NCBI GenBank assembly: GCA_964558915.1
Contig: CAZLFV010000013.1
Location: 1-40,964 of the forward strand
DNA: 40,964 bases
Reading direction: 5' to 3'
From: CAZKEW01 sp964558915
Lineage (GTDB): Bacteria; Acidobacteriota; Aminicenantia; Aminicenantales; UBA8522
The first letter of the stretch is position 1. Each line of letters starts with the position of its first letter. The notes below the pieces were generated by a model. That model made no database searches, was not told where the DNA came from, and saw nothing but the letters and a program-made list of their open reading frames with translations. The translations under genes were made by a program, and so were the position numbers. Below are positions 16,271 through 25,222 of this stretch, piece after piece.

Positions 16271-18114
16271 CAACCAACAAGAACCTATTGTTGCTGGCTT
16301 TGGTTTTTTGTTTTCTTACGCCTCGATCCGGATTCACTCAAAGGGTCAAAATCCTGACGAACCAGGTCGGCTATGAGGCCTCCGGGCCGAAGCGGGCCGT
16401 CATTCTGGGACACCAGGGCGATACTCTGGTCGGGTTTAGGGTTCTGGAGCTGGCAACAGGGAAACAAATTCTTCAAGGAGTCCCGAAGTTTATTGGGCCT
16501 GTCCAAAAGTGGAAAGACTGGTTTTTCTGGACCATCGATTTCAGCCCGGTCAGCGAGGAAGGCACCTATGTCATCGAATGCTCGTCGGCTGGCGGCGTCG
16601 TCCGGTCGCATCCGGTTTCTGTCCAGAAGAATGTCCTGGAGAGAAACACGCTTTCCGATGTCATCTATTATTTCAAGGGGCAAAGGTGCTCCGGCCTGCT
16701 GGACAAGGCGGACCGGAATGTCAAGTTCGAAGGAAAGCCGGGAACCGTCGACATGCATGGCGGCTGGTTCGACGCCACCGGAGATTATGGAAAGCACCTT
16801 TCCCACCTTTCTTTCTCGACCTATTTCAATCCGCAGCAAATTTCGCTCACCGCCTGGAGTTTGTTCAAGGCTTACCAGGAGCTGGAAAGACGCAATGAGC
16901 CGAACTTCAGGCAATATCAAAGGCGTCTTCTGGATGAAGCCATGTTCGGCGCCGATTACCTGGTTCGGAGTAAGGACCCGGTGGGGTCGTTCTATATCAG
17001 CGTGTCGGGCCGCGGCCCCGAGAAGAAGGCCGAGGACCGGCTGATCACGGCCAAGGCGCAACGGCATATCATTCTGACCCCGGAGACAAAAGACAAGTTC
17101 CGCGATTATGGCAAAGAAAACATCCAGGGCGATGCGGCTTACGAGGCCGCCTATAGGGAGGGCGCTGGCCTGTGTATCGCCGCGCTGGCCATGGCTTCGA
17201 CCTATCCGGTTTCCGGGGATTTTAGCAATGCCGATTATCTCAAGGCGGCTGAAGATGCCTTTGCCTTCCTCGAAAAAAACGGCAGGTTTTTTACCAATGA
17301 TGGCAAGGAAAACATCATTGATGATTATTGCGCTCTGGTCGCGGCGACCGAGCTTTACCGGGCGACGAAAAAGCCTGCCTACAAAGGTGCTGCGGACAGG
17401 AGGGCCTCGAGCCTGATGGCCAGGCTGACGACGAGCGGGAAATACAAGAATTATTGGCGGGCCGATGATGCCAACCGGCCGTTCTTCCATCCCGTAGATG
17501 CCGGCCTTCCCGTTGTGAGTCTGTTGGAGTATTACGGAATTGCCGAAGCAGAAATGCAAAACAAAGTTCTTGAGACCGTGAAAAAATCATTGGATTTTGA
17601 GATCTGGGCAACCGAGGAAGTGGCCAACCCGTTCGGCTATAGCCGGCAGCTCGTCCAGAGCAAAAACGCTGTGCAGCGGACGAGCTTTTTCTTCCCCCAC
17701 GACACCGAGACTGCCCCGTGGTGGCAGGGAGAGAATGCCAGACTGGGCTCGATGGCTGCAGCAGCCAGATTAGCCTCGAGATATTTTATCCAGGACAAGG
17801 TTTTTCCCGCGAGGCTTCAAGTTTTCGCTCGCGATCAATTGAACTGGATCCTGGGTCTGAATCCCTACGACAGCTGCATGCTTCAGGAAAAAGGACGAAA
17901 AAATCCGGCCTACATGTTCTTTGACTCTTATGAATATACCAATGCTCCTGGAGGAATCTCGAACGGAATCACGGCCGGATACCAGGATGAAAACGATATC
18001 GATTTCAATTTGCATTTCGCTCAAACGGGCAAGGACGACGACTGGAGATGGAGCGAACAGTGGCTGCCTCACGCCGCCTGGTACCTCTACGCCATCTGCC
18101 TCGGAGAAGAATAG
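16267..18114 (+). CDS. Glycoside hydrolase family 9 (endoglucanase-type), secreted
   Basis: 615 residues with a signal peptide (hydrophobic to about 22). Residues about 26-120 form the Ig-like CelD_N domain (KILTNQVGYEASGPKRAVI); the (alpha/alpha)6 catalytic domain follows, with HGGWFDATGDYGKH holding Asp169 and Asp173 as nucleophile-water pair and Glu575 in YQDENDIDFN as the likely acid. WILGLNPYDSCML near 527 and APGGISNGI near 560 are typical of the family. GH9 enzymes cut beta-1,4-glucans or glucosamine-containing oligomers. It has no dockerin or carbohydrate-binding module, so it probably acts on soluble oligosaccharides in the periplasm. It is coupled to the VOC gene upstream. Confidence 0.88.
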   Translation: MTTNKNLLLLALVFCFLTPRSGFTQRVKILTNQVGYEASGPKRAVILGHQGDTLVGFRVLELATGKQILQGVPKFIGPVQKWKDWFFWTIDFSPVSEEGTYVIECSSAGGVVRSHPVSVQKNVLERNTLSDVIYYFKGQRCSGLLDKADRNVKFEGKPGTVDMHGGWFDATGDYGKHLSHLSFSTYFNPQQISLTAWSLFKAYQELERRNEPNFRQYQRRLLDEAMFGADYLVRSKDPVGSFYISVSGRGPEKKAEDRLITAKAQRHIILTPETKDKFRDYGKENIQGDAAYEAAYREGAGLCIAALAMASTYPVSGDFSNADYLKAAEDAFAFLEKNGRFFTNDGKENIIDDYCALVAATELYRATKKPAYKGAADRRASSLMARLTTSGKYKNYWRADDANRPFFHPVDAGLPVVSLLEYYGIAEAEMQNKVLETVKKSLDFEIWATEEVANPFGYSRQLVQSKNAVQRTSFFFPHDTETAPWWQGENARLGSMAAAARLASRYFIQDKVFPARLQVFARDQLNWILGLNPYDSCMLQEKGRKNPAYMFFDSYEYTNAPGGISNGITAGYQDENDIDFNLHFAQTGKDDDWRWSEQWLPHAAWYLYAICLGEE

Positions 18115-18169
18115 GACGAACAGCGGACATATTAGATTCTCCAAAAATTCCAGGAAAAGAGGAGGTTCG

Positions 18170-18724
18170 ATGAAACGCAAGGATTTTTTGAGGGCATCCC
18201 TCGAGATGGGTTTGGCCTCAGGTGGACTGATGATCTTTGGATGCAATGGGGCGAGGGCTCAATCCGCTGAAAAACCTCAAGAACAGAAACCCAAAGACGA
18301 AATTCAGCTCTTCAGGGAAGCATGGCTCATTTCGTTGATGACGAACATGGAAATCCAGATGGATGGAGCGTCGCGACAAAAGCTTATGGAAGCTTGCGGA
18401 CGGGATTGCGCCGGTCGCAGTGGGATTCTTAAGCTCGCTTCGAGCTGTCAAGGCGATGTCTCCAAGCTGGTCGAGTCCCTAGCCAAGGTGCTGGGACAAG
18501 AGGGAAATTTTATTAAAGGCAACGTCGTTCATCTGAACTATCCCAAGTGCTACTGCGAGCTCGTGGCGGCCGGCCCGGACCGGTTGCCCGCGACCTACTG
18601 CCAGTGTTCGAAGGGATGGATTCTTCAGGTCTTCGAGACGGCTGGGCAGAAGCCCGTCCAAGTCGAGATGGTTCAGACGATCAAGCAGGGAGCCTCTTCC
18701 TGCAAATTTCTGGTGACGCTCTAA
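18170..18724 (+). CDS. Cysteine-rich exported protein, function unknown
   Basis: 184 residues. A signal resembling a Tat or lipoprotein leader (MKRKDFLRAS, then a hydrophobic stretch to FGCNG) is followed by a domain with eight further cysteines in paired patterns: ACGRDC, SSCQGD, KCYCE, YCQCSKG and SSCKF. The C-terminal part, from KCYCELV on, recalls the substrate- or metal-binding ends of DUF6144 or ATC-hydrolase-like proteins; that match is tentative. Start ATG at 18170 has GAGGAGG 5 bases upstream. The gene is 55 bases after the GH9 gene and could share its transcript. The cysteines suggest a metal cluster or disulfides in the envelope. Confidence 0.7.
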   Translation: MKRKDFLRASLEMGLASGGLMIFGCNGARAQSAEKPQEQKPKDEIQLFREAWLISLMTNMEIQMDGASRQKLMEACGRDCAGRSGILKLASSCQGDVSKLVESLAKVLGQEGNFIKGNVVHLNYPKCYCELVAAGPDRLPATYCQCSKGWILQVFETAGQKPVQVEMVQTIKQGASSCKFLVTL

Positions 18725-18752
18725 ATACGCGAAAATCGTTTTTTTTCTGTTC

Positions 18753-18781
18753 TTGACATCGCTTGCGAGCAGCCATATATT
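18753..18781 (+). promoter_or_regulatory. Strong sigma-70-type promoter
   Basis: TTGACA (18753-18758, perfect), 17-base spacer and TATATT (18776-18781, 5 of 6). It would start transcription near 18788 and serve the exported protein at 18875 with a leader of about 87 bases. A T8 run (18739-18746) just upstream may end the preceding transcript. Confidence 0.6.
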
Positions 18782-18874
18782 CTTGGCGAGATGGGCAGTG
18801 CCTTCTCCAGTCGGAACGAGGAGATCAGCGGTTCAGTCCGGAAAACGGTCTGCCTTTCTTCGAAGGGGGTCCCG

Positions 18875-19645
18875 ATGATGCTTCGCTTGGTTCGGTCACT
18901 CTTTTTGGTGTTCTTCGTTATGCTTGTCTTTATGAATGTCGCCCGGGCGCAGAAGGCGGCCGAGCCTTCTGATGATCAGATCAAAGACAGGCTGAGATTC
19001 ATCGCCAACGCGCTTCGGTCAGCCCAGCCGCGCGCCCAGGCCTGGTTGGACGGCTGGATTGCCGGCTACGGAGGAAGCGCCGTCGCCATGTTGAGCTTAG
19101 CCAATTCCCATTGGGACGACGTTAAGCTTGGCGAAGACTCTCAGCCGGTCCCGGACAGGGATTTTGCCGAGGATATGCTAGTCGGAGGATTAACCTTTGC
19201 CCTGGGAGTCGGCGGGATGGTGATTGACCCGTTTGTCCCGGCTTATGGCCCCGAAAGTCTCTGGCCGATGCCCGAGGGCACGCCTGAGGAGCGCCGGCTC
19301 AAGCTGATCAAGGCCGAGGAACTCCTCCGGGAGTGCGCTCAACGGGAAAAAAAAGGGAGGGGCTGGTCTACACATCTCCTGAACCTCGGCGTTAACTTTG
19401 CCGCCGGGCTCGTCACTGTGCTTGCGTTCGACCGGCCTTGGTATGATGGGCTCACCACTTTTGCTTCCGGAGAAGCGGTTTCTCTCCTCAATATATTCAC
19501 CCAGCCGCGCCGGGCGATGCGCGATTTAAAGAACTACGAAGTCGGATATTTGGGGAAACGGGGAACCTATATCGAGCCGAAACGAGAGGCCAGAATTTAT
19601 TTCGGTCTCACTCCGGGCGGATTCAGCGTTGGTTTGCAGTTTTGA
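18875..19645 (+). CDS. Exported protein, function unknown
   Basis: 256 residues; not recognised. A signal peptide (RLVRSLFLVFFVMLVFMNVARA) ends near residue 23. The mature part has a helical N-terminal region with a glycine-rich segment (WIAGYGGSAVAML), a second hydrophobic stretch (GGLTFALGVGGMVIDPFVP, about 101-119), a third (LLNLGVNFAAGLVTVLAFD) and a C-terminus GGFSVGLQF ending in Phe like many outer-membrane proteins. Start ATG at 18875 (or the adjacent ATG at 18878) follows AAGGGGG; an in-frame ATG at 18791 would put 28 residues ahead of the signal and is less likely. Followed after 19 bases by the MFS gene, so co-transcription is plausible. Confidence 0.7.
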   Translation: MMLRLVRSLFLVFFVMLVFMNVARAQKAAEPSDDQIKDRLRFIANALRSAQPRAQAWLDGWIAGYGGSAVAMLSLANSHWDDVKLGEDSQPVPDRDFAEDMLVGGLTFALGVGGMVIDPFVPAYGPESLWPMPEGTPEERRLKLIKAEELLRECAQREKKGRGWSTHLLNLGVNFAAGLVTVLAFDRPWYDGLTTFASGEAVSLLNIFTQPRRAMRDLKNYEVGYLGKRGTYIEPKREARIYFGLTPGGFSVGLQF

Positions 19646-19664
19646 AGTCGGGTCGAGAAAGGGC

Positions 19665-20900
19665 ATGGCGGCTGGCCTGCGGGAAGGACATCAATTCAGG
19701 ACCTACGGTTATCGCTGGGCGGTCCTTTTTTCTTTTAGCGTCATCACCTGTCTGAACCAGGTCCTCTGGATAACGTTTGCTCCCATCACCGGCATGGCGG
19801 CGCAGTTCTATCACACGTCCGACCTGATGATCGGCTTGCTGTCGATGAGCTTCATGGTGGTCTTTATTCTCCTGGCCCTGCCTTCCGCCTATGTGATTGA
19901 CACCAGGGGCTTGCGGGTGGCTGTCGGGACGGGCGCCATTTTGACTGCTGTTTTCGGGCTTGCCCGGGGAATATTCGCGTCAAACTTCACAATCGTGTTC
20001 CTTTCGCAGGTTGGAATCGCGGTCGGTCAGCCATTTATCATTGGGTCCATTACCAAGATCGCCGCCCGCTGGTTTCCCGTTGAGGAAAGGGCAACAGCCT
20101 CTGGACTGGGCACACTGGCGCTCTATCTGGGCCCGCTCGTGGCGATGATCCTGACTCCGGTCCTGGTCCTCCGCGTGGGAATGCAGCGGATGCTGCTGTA
20201 CTATGGCATCGGAGCGGCTGCGGCGGCCGTCCTTTTTCTTATTGTTGCCCGTGAACATCCGCCCACGCCGGCGGGCCCGGACGAACGCACCCTAATGTTT
20301 GATGGCCTGAAAGCGATGCTGCGGCAGCGCGATTTTATTTTTCTGCTGGTCATGTTCTTCATCGGCCTGGGGATGTTCAACGGCATATCCACCTGGATCG
20401 AAGACATCGTGCGCCCGCGCGGGTTCTCCATTTCACAGGCTGGAATGCTCGGCGGCCTGATGCTCGGAGGTGGAATCCTCGGAGCGGTCGGCATTCCTTT
20501 GTTGTCCGATCGATCCCGGCGCCGGAAGCCGTTCCTGCTCCTGGCGCTCGTCGGGCTGATTCCCGGCCTTCTCGGTATGACCTATTCCACGAGCTACTGG
20601 TTGCTGCTTCTTTCAGGTTTCCTATTTGGGTTTTTCTTGCTCAGCGCGGGTCCCATCGGCTTCCAATATGGCGCCGAAATAACTCATCCGGCCCCCGAAG
20701 GAACCTCCAATAGCTTGCTCCTGGTAATGGGCCAGATCTCGGGGATCGCCTTCATTTTCGGGATGGACACGCTCAAGGACCCCGCAAGCGGGGCGATGAC
20801 CTCCTCGCTTCTTGGGCTGGCCGCTTTGGTTGTCTTTGCTCTCATCCTGGCTGCCATGCTTCATGAATCGCCGGTGTATAAGAAAAGCGCGCGAAGCTAA
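19665..20900 (+). CDS. Major facilitator superfamily transporter
   Basis: 411 residues with about 12 TM helices in two halves. MFS motif A-like sequence between TM2 and TM3 reads YVIDTRGLRVAVGTGA (about 79-94). The PFIIGSITKIAARWFPVEER stretch near 126-145 recalls the FLVCR/heme-exporter-like branch of MFS, where that segment ends the same way (WFPxxER). Substrate cannot be told from sequence alone. Start ATG at 19665 with GAGAAAGGG upstream gives a short cytoplasmic N-terminus; a TTG at 19629 overlaps the previous gene and lacks a ribosome site. Confidence 0.85.
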   Translation: MAAGLREGHQFRTYGYRWAVLFSFSVITCLNQVLWITFAPITGMAAQFYHTSDLMIGLLSMSFMVVFILLALPSAYVIDTRGLRVAVGTGAILTAVFGLARGIFASNFTIVFLSQVGIAVGQPFIIGSITKIAARWFPVEERATASGLGTLALYLGPLVAMILTPVLVLRVGMQRMLLYYGIGAAAAAVLFLIVAREHPPTPAGPDERTLMFDGLKAMLRQRDFIFLLVMFFIGLGMFNGISTWIEDIVRPRGFSISQAGMLGGLMLGGGILGAVGIPLLSDRSRRRKPFLLLALVGLIPGLLGMTYSTSYWLLLLSGFLFGFFLLSAGPIGFQYGAEITHPAPEGTSNSLLLVMGQISGIAFIFGMDTLKDPASGAMTSSLLGLAALVVFALILAAMLHESPVYKKSARS

Positions 20901-20973
20901 GAACAGGGGGATAAATTTTGAGAGAAGATTGGATCGGGCTGTTCGAAGCAAGAAAACGAAAGCAGGCGCTGGT

Positions 20974-22395
20974 GTGATCAGCCGAAATCGACTAATCGGT
21001 ATCCCTGCGCTGACATCATTGCTTCTTTTCGGGCTTCAGGTAACCGGCCAGGACAAGATAAGAGCTGGGGAGGTCTGCGAGAAAGTCGTTTGTCAGGACG
21101 ATCCGGCCGAGAGTTACGCTCTTTATCTTCCCGCCGGATATTCTCCGGAGAAGAAATGGCCGATCCTTTATGCTTTCGACCCCGGCGCTCAAGGGAGAAT
21201 TCCCGTGGAGCGATACGGGGCGGTCGCGGAGAGATACGGATATATCGTGGCCGGGTCCAATAATGCCCAAAACGGCCCCTGGGAACCCATCCTCCATGCC
21301 GTCAACGCGGTCTGGCGAGATACCCATTCCCGGTTTAGAGTCGACGAGAATCGGGTCTATGTTACTGGTTTCTCGGGGGGGGCGAGGGCGGCAAGCCGGT
21401 TGCCAAAGCTTTCCCAAGCGGCCATCGCCGGCGTTATCGGCTGCGGGGCCGGTTTGGCCGTTGGAGAAAAGCTCGCCGATCTCCGAGGCGCTTATTATTG
21501 TGGAGTTGTTGGCCGAATAGATTTTAACTATGCAGAAATGAGGAGGCTGTCTGCCGAGATGGAAGCCAGGGCAATCCTCCACCGCCTTGTTGTTTTTGAA
21601 GGAGGACATTCCTGGCCTCCGGCTGAGGCTTTCCAGAAGGCGGTGGAATGGATGGAAGTCCTGGCGATCAAACAAGGCCTGCGGCCCAGGAATGAGAAAC
21701 TCGTTGGAGAGCTCTTTCTTAAGGAGACCGCTGAGGCCCAGGCACTGGAGCAGTCCGGCAAACTCATCGATGCCGCCAATTCTTACGGATCGGTCATTGG
21801 CGCGTTCAAGGGGCTGGCCGATACCAGCGATCTAGAAGCCCGGCGGGAGCAGTTGAGAAAAAGCGATTCCTACCAGCGTGCCTTGAGGGAGGAGTCGGCG
21901 GACGCCAGGGAGGAACTCGCCACAAGGACAAGATTGAACAAAGTGTTATCCCGAATTGACCGCGACAAATCGGATTTGCTGAACCTCGAAAAGGCCCTCA
22001 AAGACCTGAAGCTTGAGCCTCTTCTGCGGGAGATCGACGAGGATAAGGACACGCGGGCGAAATTGGTCTCTTACCGGTGCCTCCAGAGCGTGGGTCTGGA
22101 CTGTCGCCTTAAAGGTTTTGCGGCCCTGAATAGCCGGGACGCGAAGAGGGCTATCGTTTTTTTTGAAATCGCTGTCAGGGTCGCCAAAGGCATGCCTGGC
22201 CGTTTGGAATATCTGTATTTCTACCTGGCCAGCGCCTATGCTCTGGACCAGAACAAAGATAAGGCCCTCGCTTGTCTTGCCGAGGCCGTCAAGGCGGGAT
22301 TTAAGGACGTTGGGATGCTGGAAAAGGAGCGCAACTTCGACTCCCTCCGGACAACCAAGGGATTCCAGGACATCCTTGATGCCCTGAAACAATAA
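20974..22395 (+). CDS. Exported alpha/beta hydrolase (esterase-like) with C-terminal helical-repeat region
   Basis: About 473 residues from GTG 20974; a TTG at 20929 would add 15 residues and both leave a signal peptide (LIGIPALTSLLLFGLQVTG). Residues about 40-230 resemble polyhydroxybutyrate-depolymerase or LpqC-type hydrolases: YALYLPAGYSPEKKWPILY, nucleophile Ser134 in VTGFSGGARA, and a late His in EGGHSWPP. The C-terminal 240 residues are a helical coiled region followed by TPR-like repeats (YFYLASAYALDQNKDKALAC) ending in a MLEKERNFDSLRTTKGFQ motif common to TPR tails. The enzyme probably cleaves an ester outside the cytoplasm, with the tail mediating binding. It follows the MFS gene by 73 bases. 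Confidence 0.78.
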   Translation: MISRNRLIGIPALTSLLLFGLQVTGQDKIRAGEVCEKVVCQDDPAESYALYLPAGYSPEKKWPILYAFDPGAQGRIPVERYGAVAERYGYIVAGSNNAQNGPWEPILHAVNAVWRDTHSRFRVDENRVYVTGFSGGARAASRLPKLSQAAIAGVIGCGAGLAVGEKLADLRGAYYCGVVGRIDFNYAEMRRLSAEMEARAILHRLVVFEGGHSWPPAEAFQKAVEWMEVLAIKQGLRPRNEKLVGELFLKETAEAQALEQSGKLIDAANSYGSVIGAFKGLADTSDLEARREQLRKSDSYQRALREESADAREELATRTRLNKVLSRIDRDKSDLLNLEKALKDLKLEPLLREIDEDKDTRAKLVSYRCLQSVGLDCRLKGFAALNSRDAKRAIVFFEIAVRVAKGMPGRLEYLYFYLASAYALDQNKDKALACLAEAVKAGFKDVGMLEKERNFDSLRTTKGFQDILDALKQ

Positions 22396-22518
22396 TGAGA
22401 ATTTCTTGCTGTTTTCATGACGATTGTTAAAATCCCGTAATAATAGTTAATATATAAGAATAATAAGAATTGACCAGTTTATAATTTCCATATTAACAAC
22501 GAGAACGGTTATTGTTGG

Positions 22519-24087
22519 TCAGATGAAGTTCTTTTGGGACGGCCAGATATCCCGAAAAGAGCCCTTCTTGAACCCCCGGCAGACAAAGATCGGGCGGCTG
22601 TTTTCGTAAGGCATGCAGTACTGGCAGGATGTCGAGGTTGAATACGTAACTTCTTGAAAATACGCGCTCAGATCATCCAGGCTGGCCTGGACATCATTGT
22701 TCATCCCGAAAATGATGGCGACGTCGCCGTTCCATTCGGGCGGTCCCCAGAACCAGTAACTGTTATGGCTGCAGGTCGCTTTCGGTAAACCATATTTTGG
22801 GCCGAAAAAATCAATGGCGCCCGCCTCCCCGTAATTGTGGACATAAATCATGCATTTGGATTGCTCCTCAGGGGACAGGATCTTATAAACTCTTGCCACC
22901 GTGGCTACGAGCTCTTCCCAGCCAAACATATCGGCAAAATGCTGGGGTAAAACACCCATCGTCAGCCGTTCCTGGCTGCGATTGATTCCCAGCCTGGGAA
23001 AAAGCGCGGCAGCCTTTTCAACGGGCAGGATGGGCAGGGCGATGGGACACAAGACTAAGGCGGCGAGAAAGATTGCTCCAGCCAGCACGGGTTTTAGCCA
23101 CAGCTTGCTCTTGGGTCTGAGCCAGGCCTCCCACAGGACTGCGCCTCCGGCAAATAGAACCGGATAAGATGAAGCTAAATAATAATCCTTGCCGTGCCGA
23201 ATGAAAAAGACGGCGTATAGCGAAATATACATCCAGCCAAACAGCCTGAATTTTTTGCCTTCTCGGTGGAAAAAGAAATAGAAGAGGCCCGGAAGCCAGA
23301 CAAAAAGCGTCAGCGGGTTGTTGTAGCCGAGCTGATCCCTAAAGAAACCGGGAAAGGTGTTGATAATATTTTTCGTGCCTTCAGCGTTGCGCATGAATTC
23401 AAGCGTCGGCCAGCCATGGGTGGCGTTCCACAAAATGTAAGGTAAGAAGAGGAATCCGGCGATGATGCCGCCGAGCCACAGGTATTTGTTCAAGAGAAAT
23501 TTTCTGTTTTTGGTGAGGAGGAGGCCAGTGGCTATTCCGAACCCGAGAAAAAGAGGTGAGACCTTGTTTTCCAGGCCAACCCCGGCCGCGGCCCCGAAAA
23601 GCAGCCAGTATTTCGGGTTGTCTGTCTTCACGATACGGATGACGATTAAAATGCAGGCCTGCCAAAAAAGAATATCGATAAAGTTCATAGAATAGATATG
23701 AAAAGTAAAGAAATTTCCGGTCGGAGCAAATCCGGCCATGGCGGCAAGGATCAGGGCAAACCTCTTCCCGCCGAGCTCCCTGGCCATTAAGGCGGCAAGA
23801 AAAATAAGGGCGGCGCTTCCCAAAGCAGGCAAGAGGCGGATGGCCGCAAGCGAATCGCCGAAGGCCATCCGGACTCCTCTCAGAATGACAAGTGAAAGGA
23901 CCGGCTGGTCGACGTAGCCCAAGGCGAGGTGGTTGCTGGAGGCGATGTAATACAGCTCATCCCGGAAATAATTGTACTTCTGGATCACGAGCGCATGGAG
24001 GGCCAGGTTGACCAGGGCGATAAAGCTTATAATTACCCAATCCGAAAGCCATGGACGTCTCGAGGGAAGAGGGCTCAACTCTTGCAT
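22519..24087 (-). CDS. GT39/ArnT-type membrane glycosyltransferase
   Basis: 522 residues with about 11 TM helices. The first periplasmic loop begins YNYFRDELYYIASS (about 39-52), the Asp/Glu-bearing catalytic motif of the PMT/ArnT superfamily, and VDQPVLSLVIL follows. The last about 150 residues are a soluble periplasmic domain with several cysteines (STSCQYCMPY near 495). Such enzymes transfer a sugar from a polyprenyl carrier to lipid A, protein or another acceptor. On the complementary strand a TATAAT (24109-24114) precedes the start by 21 bases, but a good -35 box is not seen. It converges with the esterase gene across 123 AT-rich bases that hold no further gene. Confidence 0.85.
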   Translation of the reverse strand: MQELSPLPSRRPWLSDWVIISFIALVNLALHALVIQKYNYFRDELYYIASSNHLALGYVDQPVLSLVILRGVRMAFGDSLAAIRLLPALGSAALIFLAALMARELGGKRFALILAAMAGFAPTGNFFTFHIYSMNFIDILFWQACILIVIRIVKTDNPKYWLLFGAAAGVGLENKVSPLFLGFGIATGLLLTKNRKFLLNKYLWLGGIIAGFLFLPYILWNATHGWPTLEFMRNAEGTKNIINTFPGFFRDQLGYNNPLTLFVWLPGLFYFFFHREGKKFRLFGWMYISLYAVFFIRHGKDYYLASSYPVLFAGGAVLWEAWLRPKSKLWLKPVLAGAIFLAALVLCPIALPILPVEKAAALFPRLGINRSQERLTMGVLPQHFADMFGWEELVATVARVYKILSPEEQSKCMIYVHNYGEAGAIDFFGPKYGLPKATCSHNSYWFWGPPEWNGDVAIIFGMNNDVQASLDDLSAYFQEVTYSTSTSCQYCMPYENSRPIFVCRGFKKGSFRDIWPSQKNFI

Positions 24088-24180
24088 TCTTTTCCTGGTT
24101 CAGAGGGAATTATACGCTTAATAAAGTCGGGAATCTGCATCCCTTAGAATAAATATTAACGGTGGGAGATCAGAGAACCA

Positions 24181-24459
24181 CTAGAGCAGGCCCATTTTTT
24201 GGAGGGCGCCTTCCCCCCGAGTCCACTGCGGCTCTTCGCCAGGGATGTAAAGCATGACCCCGCGCCGTGTCGGCCTGATAACTATTTTCCCGTCTTCGGC
24301 CAGCTTGCCTGTGACCTGGACAGGGTTATCTCCCTCGAAATACAGCCTGAACGCTTCATTGAACCCGCTGTAAACCGAGTGGATTCCCTTGAAGCTGCCC
24401 GTCCTCAGTTTTTCGATGGCCAGGTTCACAAATTCTTCGTGAGACAATTTTTTCTTCAT
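24181..24459 (-). CDS. Small conserved-looking cytoplasmic protein, function unknown
   Basis: 92 residues, no signal or TM segment. N-terminal helix KKKLSHEEFVNLAIEKLRTG, then a mixed alpha-beta domain with VYSGFNEAFRLYFEGDNPV (about 29-47) and a C-terminal arm GEEPQWTRGEGALQKMGLL. I do not recognise a family; the layout suggests a compact alpha/beta fold. It lies between the outer-membrane protein gene and the glycosyltransferase gene on the same strand, with spacings of 87 and 93 bases, so it may or may not be co-transcribed with them. Base and codon usage look like the neighbours'. Confidence 0.65.
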   Translation of the reverse strand: MKKKLSHEEFVNLAIEKLRTGSFKGIHSVYSGFNEAFRLYFEGDNPVQVTGKLAEDGKIVIRPTRRGVMLYIPGEEPQWTRGEGALQKMGLL

Positions 24460-24546
24460 TGTTCGCCTCGCGGATGATTTTTCTGAATTGGCTTTAGAAT
24501 TGAAAGACGAATCCGCGTCTAGCTTCTTCTCACGAAGGAAGAATTC

Positions 24547-25113
24547 TCAAAAAACGTAGAGCAGGCCTAAGGTCAGAGTGAAGTTGCTGATATCCAATTC
24601 GCCGCTTTCGGGGATAAGGACTTTAGCGTCATGATATCTTCCCTCTCCAAAGATGCCGAGTCTGCCCAGGCTGACCTGGACTCCGCCGCCGACATTGTAG
24701 CCTCTGTTGGAACCTTTGCCGACGTCGTCAAGACGGACTGAATAGGTGCCGTAGCCCGCCATAATATAGGGTTGCACAATGGGGATTGGAAGAAATAGCT
24801 TTCCGTTGATTCCCCAGTAGGTAAACCCGACGCCGGTTGACTCCCAGGGAGTGGGAAGAATTGAAGTGATATCGTGCGAGCTCGTGAGGACGTTTCCTTC
24901 AACGGCAAAAAAGAGGAATTTCAGCCCGGCTTTCGCGCCATAGAGAAAGGCCCTGTCCCCCTCAAAGTTAACATCGGTCAGACTCCGAATCGTGAAATCG
25001 GGGGCCGAGGAGCCGCCCTCAACACCGACATAGAACCCGGGGGAAGCAGCCGCTTTTGCAGGTAGAAAAACAACGACCAGCGCGCACGCCAGAAATAACA
25101 CTAACTTTTTCAT
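24547..25113 (-). CDS. Small outer-membrane beta-barrel protein
   Basis: 188 residues with a signal peptide (MKKLVLFLACALVVVFLPAKAAAS). The mature part is built of alternating aromatic/hydrophobic strands: ASPGFYVGVEGG at the start, YGAKAGLKFLFFAVEGN, VQPYIMAGYGTYSVRL, VGGGVQVSLGRLGIFGEGRY, ending in LTLGLLYVF with a C-terminal Phe, as for BamA-recognised OmpA/OmpW-like eight-stranded barrels. Function is unknown; it may be a pore, adhesin or structural protein. A strong ribosome site AAGGAGG lies 5 bases before the ATG, and a promoter is seen at 25163-25191. First gene of the possible unit with the 92-residue protein and the glycosyltransferase. Confidence 0.82.
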   Translation of the reverse strand: MKKLVLFLACALVVVFLPAKAAASPGFYVGVEGGSSAPDFTIRSLTDVNFEGDRAFLYGAKAGLKFLFFAVEGNVLTSSHDITSILPTPWESTGVGFTYWGINGKLFLPIPIVQPYIMAGYGTYSVRLDDVGKGSNRGYNVGGGVQVSLGRLGIFGEGRYHDAKVLIPESGELDISNFTLTLGLLYVF

Positions 25114-25162
25114 CAGGTCCTCCTTCGTGTTTTCAGAAAATATGGAATCAGGATGAATTTTT

Positions 25163-25191
25163 ATTTTAACCTCCCGAAGCCACTAATGCAA
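25163..25191 (-). promoter_or_regulatory. Promoter for the outer-membrane barrel gene
   Basis: On the complementary strand TTGCAT (25186-25191), an exact 17-base spacer and TAAAAT (25163-25168). Start near 25156 gives a leader of about 43 bases with a strong ribosome site. Confidence 0.55.
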
Positions 25192-25222
25192 ATCCAGGGA
25201 TGTTCCTATTTGAGAGCGGGGA

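Noticed and set aside
16285..17559. A 424-codon minus-strand open frame opposite the GH9 gene
   Set aside because: The GH9 frame shows clear family motifs; the antisense frame lacks a ribosome site and motif.
20812..20973. A longer N-terminus for the esterase, starting within the MFS gene
   Set aside because: It would add a non-homologous segment before the signal peptide and overlap the MFS coding sequence by 89 bases.
22396..22518. Terminator in the AT-rich gap between the esterase and glycosyltransferase genes
   Set aside because: Only a weak AACAA/TTGTT stem with a long loop was found, with no convincing T-tract.
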